A stretch of DNA of 64,000 bases from Prauserella muralis (GTDB lineage: Bacteria; Actinomycetota; Actinomycetes; Mycobacteriales; Pseudonocardiaceae): contig NZ_MASW01000006.1 in the NCBI RefSeq assembly GCF_003202285.1, forward strand, positions 682,001 to 746,000. Reading direction: 5' to 3'. The notes beneath the pieces were generated by a model, which was not told the origin of the DNA, made no database searches, and saw only the letters and a program-made list of their open reading frames with translations. Below are positions 7,355 through 15,497 of the stretch, piece by piece (positions within the stretch are counted from its first letter, which is position 1; the number at the start of each line of letters is the position of its first letter). The translations under genes and the position numbers were made by a program.

Positions 7355-8392
7355 CTACGCGGTGCGGGCCCGGTCGGCCGCACGCAGCGGCGCGCCCATC
7401 TCGTGCAGGTGCTCCAGCACGTGGCGGTAGGACCGGACGAGACTGGTCTGGCTGTAGGAGATGCCGTGCTCGGCGCAGAATCGCCGGACGATCGGCTGGG
7501 CATGCCGCAGGTGCGGCCTCGGCATGTTCGGGAACAGATGGTGCTCGATCTGGTAGTTCAACCCGCCCAGCGCGAAGTCGGTGAGCCGCCCGCCGCGCAC
7601 GTTGCGCGACGTCAGCACCTGCCTGCGCAGGAAGTCGAGCGGCTGGCCCGTCATCGTCGGCATCCCCTTGTGGTTGGGGGCGAACGAGCATCCCATGTAG
7701 ACACCCCACAGGGCCTGGTGGATCACGACGAACAGCACCGCGAGCCCAGGCGAGAGCACCAGGAAGACCGCGGCCAGATACACCACGACGTGGGCGGTCA
7801 GCAGCGCACCTTCCAGCCTGCGTGCCTTCGTCTCGCCCCGCCAGATGGCCCGGATCCCGGACACGTGCAGGTTCAGCCCTTCGAGCGTCAGCAACGGGAA
7901 GAACAGCACGGCCTGGTGCTTGGCCATCCAGCGCAGGAACCCGGACTTGATCCGCGCCTGCCGGCTGGTGAAGGCCAGCGCGGGGATGTCGAGGTCGGGA
8001 TCGTGGTCCTCGTGGTTGGGATTGGCGTGGTGCCGGTTGTGCCCGCTGATCCACCAGCGATAGCTCATGCCGACCAGTCCACCGTGCACGGTGCCCAGGA
8101 TGTCGTTGGGACGGCGCGTGCGGAAGATCTGCTTGTGCCCTGCGTCGTGGCCGATGAACGCCAGTTGCGCGAACACGACCGCCAGCACCGCGGCGATCAT
8201 GAGCTGCCACCAGCTGTCGCCGAGGAAGGCGAACGCGACCCAGGCCCCGGCCAGCACGGCCAGGTTGCCGGCGATCTTCCACGCGTAGTAGCCGTAGCGA
8301 CGGCGGAGCAGCCCGGCGGCCCGCACCTCGCCCAGCAGGGCCGCGTACTCACCGCCGGTTGTCGTCGTCGCCGTGGCGGCGGAGCCGCTCAT
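7355..8392 (-). CDS. Membrane fatty acid desaturase (acyl-lipid type)
   Basis: 345 residues with the three histidine boxes of di-iron desaturases: HDAGH (82-86), HNRHH (118-122) and QIEHH near residue 294. The Gln in the third box is the mark of the front-end/acyl-lipid group rather than the stearoyl-CoA group. Hydrophobic pairs at about 41-80 and 190-225 place the di-iron site on the cytosolic face. It needs an electron donor (ferredoxin or cytochrome b5-like), and none is adjacent. The start codon overlaps the stop of a small upstream ORF as ATGA. Positional specificity cannot be read from sequence. A second, acyl-CoA type desaturase lies at 42.7 kb. Confidence 0.88.
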   Translation of the reverse strand: MSGSAATATTTTGGEYAALLGEVRAAGLLRRRYGYYAWKIAGNLAVLAGAWVAFAFLGDSWWQLMIAAVLAVVFAQLAFIGHDAGHKQIFRTRRPNDILGTVHGGLVGMSYRWWISGHNRHHANPNHEDHDPDLDIPALAFTSRQARIKSGFLRWMAKHQAVLFFPLLTLEGLNLHVSGIRAIWRGETKARRLEGALLTAHVVVYLAAVFLVLSPGLAVLFVVIHQALWGVYMGCSFAPNHKGMPTMTGQPLDFLRRQVLTSRNVRGGRLTDFALGGLNYQIEHHLFPNMPRPHLRHAQPIVRRFCAEHGISYSQTSLVRSYRHVLEHLHEMGAPLRAADRARTA

Positions 8393-8562
8393 CGCCGCGG
8401 TCCGGTACTGAGGCCGGACGGCGCCGCGGAAAAGCGGACCTGCCGTGCCCGGTCGCTGGCGGCCGTGGGCTCACTGGCGGGAGACTGCGTGACCGGGTGG
8501 CTGAAGACCACCGGCGCGACGGTCGATCCGGCCGGGGACGAGCAGGGGTCGTTGGTGGGCAT
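8389..8562 (-). CDS. Small coupled ORF upstream of desaturase (57 aa, unknown)
   Basis: 57 codons starting MPTNDPCSSPAG, Ser/Pro/Thr-rich, with no recognisable domain. Support comes from a very good ribosome site (GAAGGAG, about 6 bases before ATG) and a four-base ATGA overlap with the desaturase start, which is a classical coupling arrangement. The desaturase has no obvious ribosome site of its own. The ORF may be a leader whose translation feeds the desaturase rather than a functional protein. The reading frame stays open further upstream (to about 8750), but that extension is not convincing. The rest of the gap to 8825 holds nothing I can name. Confidence 0.45.
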   Translation of the reverse strand: MPTNDPCSSPAGSTVAPVVFSHPVTQSPASEPTAASDRARQVRFSAAPSGLSTGPRR

Positions 8563-8825
8563 GAAAGCTCCTTCGGCGGCAACCGCAATGGCGACCGGCT
8601 GGTCGAAAAATGGCGCGGGAAACGGGCCGGGTGGGCGAACTCGATCACTCGCACGATGTCGCGAGACCCGTTCGCGCTGACAGATACGGGGCAGGTCGCC
8701 CAGCTCGACGTCGGCCATGAATCGACGTCGTCCGAAGCGCTCGGCTACGAAACGGAGCGCCTGCTGCTCCTCACGGTACACGTCCCCGCCCTCCGCCGGT
8801 GCATTTCGGCGGATCGGCGGTGCGC

Positions 8826-9890
8826 TCAGGCCACCAGAGCGCCTGCCTTGCCGACGTGCGCGGCCAGCGCCGCGGTGACGTACTCGGCGTCCCGGTGCAC
8901 GCCACGCAGGGTGTTGGACGCGAACGAGCGCTGGAACTCCAGCCCGACGTAGACCAGGCCGGGGTGAGTCGCGGAAAGCCCTCCGGAGTGCAGGGGGAGG
9001 CCGTCCGCGAGCGCACCGAGCGGTTCGAGGTAGTCCAGGTGCGGCCGGTACCCGGTGGCGAACAGCACCGTGTCCACCCGCTCGCGCGTGCCGTCCGGCC
9101 AGACGACATGGTCGCCGTCGAAGCCGGTGAACACCGGCCGCCGGTCGAGGCGGCCGCTGTCGAAGGCACGGCGGTAGTCGCCGGTGTCCAGCACCAGCGT
9201 GGCGGTGACCAGGCGAGCCAGCCATTCCGGCGGCAGGTCGTCGAAGCCGGTGCGCCGCAGCCAGTAGTGCAGGTCCTGCCCGTCGTGCCGCTGCGGCACG
9301 AACCCGATCGGGCCGCGGGTGGCGAGCGTGACGTCGGCGACGTCGGCCAGCTCGTAGCCGATCTGCACCGCCGAGTTTCCCGCGCCGACGATCACGACGC
9401 GCTGCCCCGCGAAGGGCTTGGGGTTGCGGTAGTCCGCCGCGTGCAGCACCTCGCCGGTGAAGCCCGCGTGGCCGGGCAGCTCCGGCCGGTGCGGGTTGCC
9501 GAAGGAGCCGCTGGCGGCCACGACGCCTGCCGTGGGCAACGTCTGGCCGTCGGCGGTGCGGACGGTGAACCCGCCCGCCTGGTCGGCGGTCACGGCGACG
9601 ACGCGCGTGCCGGTGCGGATCTCGACGTCCAGGCTCGCGGCCTGACCGCGCAGGTGGTCGGCGACCTCGTCCCGGGTGGGATAGCGCTCGGGATCGCCGG
9701 GGAACGGCGCGTGGGGCGGGCCGCTGTAGCCCGCGGGAGAGAAGAGGGTGAGGCTGTCGTAGTAGCGCGGCCACGAGCCCGCCGGCTCGGGCCCCGCTTC
9801 CAGGACCAGCGGGGTGAGGCCCCGGTTCCGGGCCGCGCGGGCTGCGGCGATCCCGGACTGGCCGCCGCCGATCACGATGACGTCGTTCAT
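8826..9890 (-). CDS. FAD/NAD(P)-dependent monooxygenase-like flavoprotein (ArsO-like context)
   Basis: 354 residues. FAD-binding GGGQSG (8-13), a second Rossmann motif GAGNSA near residue 171 for NADPH, and the FATGY motif late in the chain (LFATGYRPHLDYL). This is the layout of class B flavin monooxygenases and their oxidase relatives. It is the last gene of a three-gene unit (flavoprotein, MFS exporter, this gene), overlapping the MFS stop by four bases. Related flavin monooxygenases occur in arsenic operons as ArsO, and the ArsR-ArsN gene in front of the unit makes that the favoured reading. The substrate is not determined. Confidence 0.78.
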   Translation of the reverse strand: MNDVIVIGGGQSGIAAARAARNRGLTPLVLEAGPEPAGSWPRYYDSLTLFSPAGYSGPPHAPFPGDPERYPTRDEVADHLRGQAASLDVEIRTGTRVVAVTADQAGGFTVRTADGQTLPTAGVVAASGSFGNPHRPELPGHAGFTGEVLHAADYRNPKPFAGQRVVIVGAGNSAVQIGYELADVADVTLATRGPIGFVPQRHDGQDLHYWLRRTGFDDLPPEWLARLVTATLVLDTGDYRRAFDSGRLDRRPVFTGFDGDHVVWPDGTRERVDTVLFATGYRPHLDYLEPLGALADGLPLHSGGLSATHPGLVYVGLEFQRSFASNTLRGVHRDAEYVTAALAAHVGKAGALVA

Positions 9891-11107
9891 GGTGTCCTCT
9901 CGGGTGCGGGTGGTGTGCTGGCCAGCCCGAGCGCGGAGCCTCCCAGTGCGAAGGCGGCGAGCACGAGAAACATCGGTGAGTAGCCGCCGAGCGCGGCGGC
10001 GAGGCTCGCACCGGCCCACGGGGCCAGTGCGACGGTGACGGTGAGCGGGGCGGAAAGGATGCCGGTAAGCCGGCCGTAGTGGGTGGCGCCCCAGCGGTCG
10101 GTGACGGCCGTGGCCTGCAGCAGGGTGAGAATGCCGCGGGCCATGCCCGCGACGACGGCCGCCGTAATCAGCGCCGCCACCGACGTCAGCACGCCGAGCA
10201 GGGCGGTGGTGACCGCGACCGCGGCCAGGACCAGTACGGTCCGGGCCCGCACGCCCAGTCGCCGGGCCAGCGGCGCGTAGCCGAGACGGCCGAGCACCTG
10301 GCCGAGCCCGCCGAGGCCGAGCGCCACGGCCGCCGTTCCCGCACCGACCCCTCGCTCGGCGAGCAGGGGTACCAGGTTGATCACCACCGCATAGGTGGCG
10401 AGCGCCGTCAGCGCGAACGCCGCGACGAGGGCGGCGAACGGGCGGCTGCGGGCGACGTGACCCGGCGTCTGACCGGCGACCCTGTCGCCGCGGGTTTCGG
10501 GAGGCGGCCAGGGACCACGCAGGCCCCAGGCATGCCCCGGCAGCGTGACGGCCGCCAGCACGATCGCGAGCACGACGTAGACCGCGCGCCAGTGCAGGTG
10601 GGCCGCGAGGGCGGCCGTCACGGGCGCGAACACGGTGCTGGCGAGCCCGGCCGCGAGCGTCAGCAGCGTCAGCGCCCGCACGCGGCGTGGCCCGTACCAG
10701 CGGGTCAGGGCCGCGAACGCGGGCGGGTAGAGCACGGCCCCCATGGCGACGCCTGCCAGCATCCACGCGGCGAAGAACCACGCCAGGTTCTGCGCGGCGG
10801 CGACGGCCAGCAGCGCGGGCGCCGCCAAGACCGACCCGGCGGTCATCACGGCGCGCGGGCCGCGCCGGTCGAGAATCCGCCCCACCGGGATGCCCACCAG
10901 CGCCGCCACCAGCTGGCCCGCCGAGAACGCCGCCGTCAGCGACGCCAGCGACCAGCCGGTGTCCGCGCTGATGTCCGAGGCCAGTACCGGGAACGCGTAA
11001 TACAGCACGCCCCAGCTGGTGATCTCGGTGACGCACAGGGTGGCCAGCACCCGCCGCAGCCCGGCCTCGGTCAGCGACGCCACCGGCGCTGCCGGGGGCA
11101 GCGCCAT
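9887..11107 (-). CDS. MFS transporter, arsenic-cluster exporter candidate
   Basis: 406 residues with about 12 membrane segments. The loop 2-3 motif is GRILDRRGPR, a variant of the MFS motif A (GxLaDrxGrr). It overlaps the flavoprotein before it by one base (TGATG) and the monooxygenase after it by four (ATGA), so the three are coupled. No ArsB, ACR3 or ArsP permease is seen in the cluster, so this MFS protein is the only export candidate. It could export an oxidised, acetylated or organic arsenical, or a phosphinothricin-like compound. That substrate range is inference from context. Confidence 0.75.
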   Translation of the reverse strand: MALPPAAPVASLTEAGLRRVLATLCVTEITSWGVLYYAFPVLASDISADTGWSLASLTAAFSAGQLVAALVGIPVGRILDRRGPRAVMTAGSVLAAPALLAVAAAQNLAWFFAAWMLAGVAMGAVLYPPAFAALTRWYGPRRVRALTLLTLAAGLASTVFAPVTAALAAHLHWRAVYVVLAIVLAAVTLPGHAWGLRGPWPPPETRGDRVAGQTPGHVARSRPFAALVAAFALTALATYAVVINLVPLLAERGVGAGTAAVALGLGGLGQVLGRLGYAPLARRLGVRARTVLVLAAVAVTTALLGVLTSVAALITAAVVAGMARGILTLLQATAVTDRWGATHYGRLTGILSAPLTVTVALAPWAGASLAAALGGYSPMFLVLAAFALGGSALGLASTPPAPERTP

Positions 11108-12438
11108 CAGCGCTGGGCCGACGGGGCCGCCAGGCCGAGCACCTCCGGCTCGCCGCCGCCGCAGCAGCCGCCTGCCGCCGCACCGTCCGGCTCGTCGAAC
11201 AGCCCTGCGCCGCCGCACACCCCGGTCTCGGGCAGCACCAGTTCCACCCGCTCCGCGGCGGCCTGGTCGCCCGCGAGCTGCGCGGCGATGCTGCGTACCT
11301 GCTCGTAGCCGGTCATCGCCAGGAAGGTCGGCGCCCTGCCATAGCTCTTCATCCCGGCGAGGAACACCCCGGGCTCCGGGTGCGACAGCTCGCGCACGCC
11401 GTGCGGGTACACGGTGCCGCACGAGTGCACGTTCGGATCGATCAGCGGTGCCAGGCTGACCGGTGCCTGCAACGTCACGTCGAGGTCGAGCCGCAGTTCC
11501 GACAGCCACGACAGGTCCGGCCGGAACCCGGTGAGCGCCACCACCTCGTCGATCTCGCCGAGGCGCTCGCCGTGGTCGGACACCAGGGCCAGCCGCCCGC
11601 CGGGCTCCCGCTCGACGGCCTCGGTACGAAAGCCGGTGACCACCCGTACGTGGCCCGCGGCCACGGCGTCTTTCGCCCGCTGCCCGAGCGCCCCGCGCGC
11701 GGGCAGCTGGTCGGCGTCACCGCCGCCGAAGGCGTCGCCGACCTTCCCGCGGCGCAGCACCCAGCTCACCCGCGTTCCCGTGTCCGCGAGGCCGGTGAGC
11801 GCGACCAGCGCCGTCAGTGCCGAGTGCCCGCTGCCGGCCACGGCCACGTGCCTGCCCGCGTAGGGGGCGCGCGTCCTGTCGTCGGTCAGGTCCGGGACGC
11901 GGTAGGTGATGCGGTCGGCCGCCGCCCGCTCGCCGAGTGCGGGCAGGCCATCGCCGCCGACGGGATTGGGCGAACCCCACGTGCCCGAAGCGTCGATGAG
12001 CGCGCGGGCGGCCAACCGCTCCTCGGCGCCGCTGGAGTGTCTGATGTGGACGACCAGCGGCTCGCTGTCCCGACCCGCGTCCACCACCCGGTCCCGGCCG
12101 CGCCGGGCCACGCCGGCGACCTCGGCGCCGAACCGCACGCGGGACCCGAGAGCCGCCGCCAGCGGACGCAGGTACTCCTCCGCCCACTGCCGCCCGGTCG
12201 GGTACGTCTCGGCCACGGGCGGCTGCCACCCGGTCGCCTCGAGCAGCCGCCGCGCGGCCGGGGCCACCAGCTCCGACCACGGCGAGAACAGCCGCACGTG
12301 GTGCCACTGCGCCACCGCCGCTCCGGCCTGCGTGGCGCGTTCCAGCACCACCGGCTCGATCCCGCGCTCGGCCAACTCGGCCGCGGCGGCCAGGCCCACC
12401 GGACCGGCCCCCACGACGGCCACCGGCAACTCACTCAT
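11107..12438 (-). CDS. FAD/NAD(P) oxidoreductase with C-terminal cysteine motif, first gene of arsenic-type operon
   Basis: 443 residues. Dinucleotide-binding GAGPVG (10-15), a second Rossmann motif VAGSGHSAL near residue 190, and a long C-terminal extension with a single Cys (about 408) and a Cys-Cys pair (about 425-426) in a Gly-rich tail (GGCCGGG). The thiol tail suggests binding or relay to a thiophilic metalloid. ATG at 12436-12438 is chosen; a GTG three codons upstream is possible. It is divergent from the ArsR-ArsN fusion across a 99-base gap with three operator copies, so it is very probably arsenic-inducible. The exact reaction is unknown. Confidence 0.75.
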   Translation of the reverse strand: MSELPVAVVGAGPVGLAAAAELAERGIEPVVLERATQAGAAVAQWHHVRLFSPWSELVAPAARRLLEATGWQPPVAETYPTGRQWAEEYLRPLAAALGSRVRFGAEVAGVARRGRDRVVDAGRDSEPLVVHIRHSSGAEERLAARALIDASGTWGSPNPVGGDGLPALGERAAADRITYRVPDLTDDRTRAPYAGRHVAVAGSGHSALTALVALTGLADTGTRVSWVLRRGKVGDAFGGGDADQLPARGALGQRAKDAVAAGHVRVVTGFRTEAVEREPGGRLALVSDHGERLGEIDEVVALTGFRPDLSWLSELRLDLDVTLQAPVSLAPLIDPNVHSCGTVYPHGVRELSHPEPGVFLAGMKSYGRAPTFLAMTGYEQVRSIAAQLAGDQAAAERVELVLPETGVCGGAGLFDEPDGAAAGGCCGGGEPEVLGLAAPSAQR

Positions 12439-12452
12439 GAGTCTCACCCTTC

Positions 12453-12528
12453 ATCGACTGCCATCGATTGACTTGGGCGAGACTGTATCGACCGGCATCG
12501 ATTGACGCAACCATCGATCGGTGTCGAT
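12453..12528. promoter_or_regulatory. Three ArsR-type operators, ATCGA-N6-TCGAT
   Basis: Three copies of the same inverted repeat, at 12453-12468, 12487-12502 and 12513-12528, centred 34 and 26 bases apart. The first two share the longer string GCATCGATTGAC or a one-base variant; the third is inverted. They fill the 99-base gap between the divergent flavoprotein and ArsR-ArsN starts. Confidence 0.75.
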
Positions 12529-12537
12529 AATGCGGGC

Positions 12538-13395
12538 ATGACGACGACCGCTCCGCAGCCATTGCTGCTGCCCGACCAGGAGGCCGCCACCTACGCCGAG
12601 TGGTTCGCCTGCCTGGCCGAGCCCACGCGGGTGCGGCTGCTGCACGCCGTGGCCGTCAGCCCGGGCGGCATCACCGTCGGCGCACTGACCGAGCAGCTCG
12701 GCATCAGCCAGTCCACCTGCTCACACCACGTCCGCAAGCTTGCTGACGTGGGGTTTCTTCGTCTGCACAGGGAGGGCACGACCACCCGGGTGTGGATCAA
12801 CGAGAACTGCTGCACCGGCCTGCCGCACGCTGCCGACGCGGTGATGGGACTGCTGGCGCCGCGTCCCTGCTGCCCGGAGGACACCCCGTCGGACGTGCAC
12901 ATCCGGGAGCTGCGGCCCGGTGACTGGCCCGCCGTGCGGCGGATCTACGGCGAGGGCATCGCCACCGGGATCGCCACCTTCGAGACCGCCGTGCCCAGCC
13001 GCGGCACCCTCGACGCGCAATGGCTGCCCGGACACCGATGGGTCGCCGTCCTCGACGGCGAGGTCGTCGGCTGGACCGCGCTGAGCCCCGTTTCGGCGCG
13101 CGCCTGCTATGCCGGGGTGGCCGAGAGCTCGATCTACGTCGCCGAGCACTACCGTGGCCGCGGGGTCGGCAAGGCGCTCATCCGCAAGCAGGTCGTGGAG
13201 GCCGACGACGCCGGGCTCTGGACGCTGCAGACCTCGGTGTTCACCGAGAACCGCGCCAGCATCGGGCTGCACCACTCCGCCGGCTACCGCACCGTCGGCG
13301 TCCGCGAACGCATCGCCCAGCGCGACGGCACGTGGCACGACACCATCCTGCTCGAACGCCGCACCGACGCCGTCGCGCGGCCCACCTGCGGCTGA
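12538..13395 (+). CDS. ArsR repressor fused to ArsN-type (phosphinothricin/arsinothricin) N-acetyltransferase
   Basis: 285 residues in two domains. Residues 17-100 are an ArsR/SmtB winged helix (recognition helix SQSTCSHHVRKLADVGF) with cysteines at 25, 61, 91-92 and 111-112. The Cys91-Cys92 pair just after the wing fits an As(III) site of the Acidithiobacillus ArsR type. Residues 120-275 are a GNAT acetyltransferase of the PPT/ArsN1 group: HIRELRPGDWPAVRRIY at its start, SIYVAEHYRGRGVGKALI as the acetyl-CoA loop and TSVFTENRASIGLHHSAGY. ArsN1 enzymes acetylate arsinothricin and phosphinothricin. The ATG at 12538 abuts the operators. The fusion would couple metalloid sensing to detoxification of an organoarsenical antibiotic; that role is inferred. 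Confidence 0.85.
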   Translation: MTTTAPQPLLLPDQEAATYAEWFACLAEPTRVRLLHAVAVSPGGITVGALTEQLGISQSTCSHHVRKLADVGFLRLHREGTTTRVWINENCCTGLPHAADAVMGLLAPRPCCPEDTPSDVHIRELRPGDWPAVRRIYGEGIATGIATFETAVPSRGTLDAQWLPGHRWVAVLDGEVVGWTALSPVSARACYAGVAESSIYVAEHYRGRGVGKALIRKQVVEADDAGLWTLQTSVFTENRASIGLHHSAGYRTVGVRERIAQRDGTWHDTILLERRTDAVARPTCG

Positions 13396-13498
13396 CCGGG
13401 GCCTGGTCTGTTCGGGTGGTTCGGCCGCATTCGGATGTCGGCCGCTCAGCGGCGCGCCAGAATCGGCCCTCGGCAAGACCCAGGGAGGAGGTTCTGCC

Positions 13499-14179
13499 GT
13501 GCCCGTGATTCGCAGCCGGCCGGATGGCAGCAAGTATCCGATCACCCCGAAGAAGGGCGGCGGAGCAGTCGTGGCCGCGGCCATACTCGCAGGCGGGCTC
13601 GCGGCAGGCGGCGGCCTGGGAGGCGCCGGCTCAGCAGGGACCACGGGGGCTGCCCTCGACGCGGCAGCCGGCCAGGCTCTGCGCGCGAAGACCAGCAGCG
13701 CCCGAGCGGAGGCCCGTCAGGGACGCGCCAAGCGCGCCTGGAGCCGGCTCGGCTGGCGCAGGCTCGAACGCTGGGGCGAGCAGGCGGCGAACTGTGCCAT
13801 GCATTCCTACGGCGAGGTGCAACAGTTCTTCCTGCGCACCCCGTGCCGGTCGTTGAAGCGACGGTTGCTCGTCATCGGAGACGGCCACGGCAACACGATC
13901 GTCGTGGCGATCGCCTGGGTGCGCATGGCCAACCGGGATCACGCACAACGCCTCAAGGATCTCGCCGACACGGACGGCACGGGAAACGTCACGCCCCGCC
14001 GGGCCGCGGCGCTCGGCGTGGCCGGAGTCGAGTTCACCGGCCTGCACTATCACTCCGAGCGCCGCGGAGCCACAACCGTGATCGCCGAGGCCGAGCCGGT
14101 CACCGGCCACCCTGACGGCGCCGTCCTGGACGCGGCGACCGAGATCGCGGTGGCATTTCCGCCGCCACGACGACGGTGA
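13499..14179 (+). CDS. Conserved-looking hypothetical protein with Gly/Ala-rich N-terminal segment
   Basis: 226 residues, not recognised. It starts with VPVIRSRPDGSKYPITPKK, followed by a Gly/Ala-rich hydrophobic stretch (about 20-45) that could be a membrane segment or flexible linker, then a basic helical region and a mixed alpha/beta C-terminal half (RLLVIGDGHGNTIVVAIAWVRMA). GTG at 13499 is chosen for its excellent ribosome site GGAGGAG (13484-13490). The start motif resembles proteins I associate with actinomycete integrative elements, but this is a weak impression. It lies at the left edge of the decayed zone ending at the tRNA. Confidence 0.6.
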   Translation: MPVIRSRPDGSKYPITPKKGGGAVVAAAILAGGLAAGGGLGGAGSAGTTGAALDAAAGQALRAKTSSARAEARQGRAKRAWSRLGWRRLERWGEQAANCAMHSYGEVQQFFLRTPCRSLKRRLLVIGDGHGNTIVVAIAWVRMANRDHAQRLKDLADTDGTGNVTPRRAAALGVAGVEFTGLHYHSERRGATTVIAEAEPVTGHPDGAVLDAATEIAVAFPPPRRR

Positions 14180-14365
14180 CCGCGGGAGGGCCCGCCTCGC
14201 CACGAACCCCGATGGCGTCACTGACCACGCCGATCGGGCCGATCAAGCACGCCGCCATCGCCGAACGCCGCTGGTTCCAGCATGTTCTGCTCGGTCTGGA
14301 CGCAGTCGAATGCGATGGCAACGCCATCCCTGGCGAAGGCAGCTTCGTCGTCGCCGAAGGGGGAA

Positions 14366-14650
14366 ATGCTGGCCGACGTGATCGCCGAATTCGAGCGCAC
14401 CAGCGAGCGGGCAGACCCGCTCTGGCCACGATGTGGTTCCTCGTTGAGGCCGGGCGTTTCTGGTTCAGTTCGCCCGGCACGATCGAGGGTCGGCCATCGC
14501 CGTTTCTTGACGCAGCCCGCGACGGACGAGACGTGGCGGCGATGGTGGCCACGTTCGATCCACCACACGATGTGCGGCAGGTCCGAGCGTCGGGACCTGC
14601 ACGGCTGGAGACACGAGACGTCGCACGGGTACACCGGATCTACGAGCGCA
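14366..14650 (+). pseudogene. PPOX-class (pyridoxamine 5'-phosphate oxidase-like) pseudogene, frameshifted
   Basis: The N-terminus MLADVIAEFERTSE reads from ATG 14366. After about residue 15 the family sequence continues in another frame as GRPALATMWFLVEAGRFWF, then VRASGPARLETRDVARVHRIYE. A one-base indel near 14400-14410 explains the switch. The C-terminus ends without a family-like tail. This is the flavin/F420-dependent PPOX fold common in actinomycetes. A sequencing error cannot be excluded, but the neighbouring genes are also broken, so decay is favoured. Confidence 0.6.
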
Positions 14651-15231
14651 CATTTCACTCAGCCACCGCGTGCCTGCCCGGCTGCCCTTTGGCACGGCGT
14701 GATAACCCTCCAGGAGGTCGGCGAGATGCCGCTCGGTCGCACACGGACGCAACCGCCGCGCTCGACCCCGCCACCTCGAAGACTTGCCTGTCCGGCGAGG
14801 ACGTTCTCGCCTTCTTGAGCTGCGGTCCTCGGTGCAGCCGCCGGCCTGTCGCGTGGCTGCCAGAGGTGAGCGCCGCGCCATGCCGGCCGATAGCGGCGCG
14901 GCCTCGGAGGGCGCCACACTAGAGGACGTCTTGTGAGGGTCACCGAGCTAGTGGGGCACTCGATCTTGGTTCCCCACAGATAAGGTCTCCGACCAGTGCG
15001 GATGGTGCCCCGACGGGACTCGACCCGCACTCGATCGATTTCCGATCGGTGATCATCGAACGTTGCTGACGCCTGCTGTCATCCCGCACTACCTGCATCC
15101 TTAGCAGAAGCTTATGCCTGTCCTCTATCAACGCCTCGGGACGTATCGCACTGAGTTCCGGGGGAAACTCGGTGCCTCTCGCCTCGTCGCCGAGTGAGCG
15201 TAAGCGGCTTTGTTCTTGCGATCCGTTGACC
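14651..15231. other. Gene-poor decayed stretch
   Basis: Frequent stops in all frames and no family-like protein apart from scraps. It contains the degenerate tRNA 3'-end copy at 14984-15041. One tiny ORF at 15115-15198 (+, 27 codons, MPVLYQRLGTY...) is possible but unsupported by a ribosome site. The rest appears noncoding. Confidence 0.5.
14984..15041. repeat. Degenerate copy of tRNA 3' end (attachment-site-like repeat, left)
   Basis: About 58 bases matching 16171-16230 with roughly five substitutions and two single-base gaps. The match covers the T-arm, acceptor 3' strand and ~20 bases beyond the tRNA, in the same orientation. Such duplication of a tRNA 3' end is the mark left by tyrosine-recombinase integration. 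Confidence 0.6.
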
Positions 15232-15490
15232 TTATTCGCGCCCGAGCCAGGTCACATTCAGCACGTCCACCCGGTCCTGATCGTCAAGGACAAGATAGGT
15301 GACGAACCCACGGCCGTTCGCGAAATCGAGTTGCCGCATCCAGCCGTCCGGGTCGGCCTCGTTGTACGGGCGGCCGTTCCACGGCGTGAGCTCGAGGACA
15401 CCCATTGCGTCGGCCAGCAGGCAGCACGTCCGCTGGAAGGGCACGGATCTGGGAACGGACTTGTGGGTCCGTCACTATGCGGTAGGCCAC
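15232..15490 (-). pseudogene. Toxin-antitoxin-like small protein, frameshifted (partner of DUF6247 gene)
   Basis: The N-terminal part VAYRIVTDPQVRSQIRALPAD reads from GTG 15488-15490. After VLP the family-like sequence LADAMGVLELTPWNGRPYN, then FVTYLVLDDQDRVDVLNVTWLG, continues in another frame. The junction CTGCCT-G-CTGGCC appears to lack two bases. It begins 7 bases after the DUF6247-like gene, the usual two-gene arrangement in actinomycetes. The fold of the C-terminal half (short strands ending VDVLNVTW) resembles RelE/ParE-type small proteins; that resemblance is inference. An intact protein would be about 86 residues. Confidence 0.6.
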
Positions 15491-15497
15491 CGGAAGG

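Noticed and set aside
12721-13644. 307-codon minus-strand ORF opposite the ArsR-ArsN gene
   Set aside because: Pro/Ala/Gly-rich shadow with no domain. The plus strand carries two clear domains.
14984-15065. Considered a second, intact tRNA gene on the minus strand
   Set aside because: The 3' half matches, but acceptor and D-arm on the 5' side do not form, and two bases are missing in the T-arm and acceptor. It is a remnant or attachment-site copy.
15115-15198. 27-codon ORF in the decayed stretch
   Set aside because: No ribosome site and no similarity that I recognise. Too short to support.
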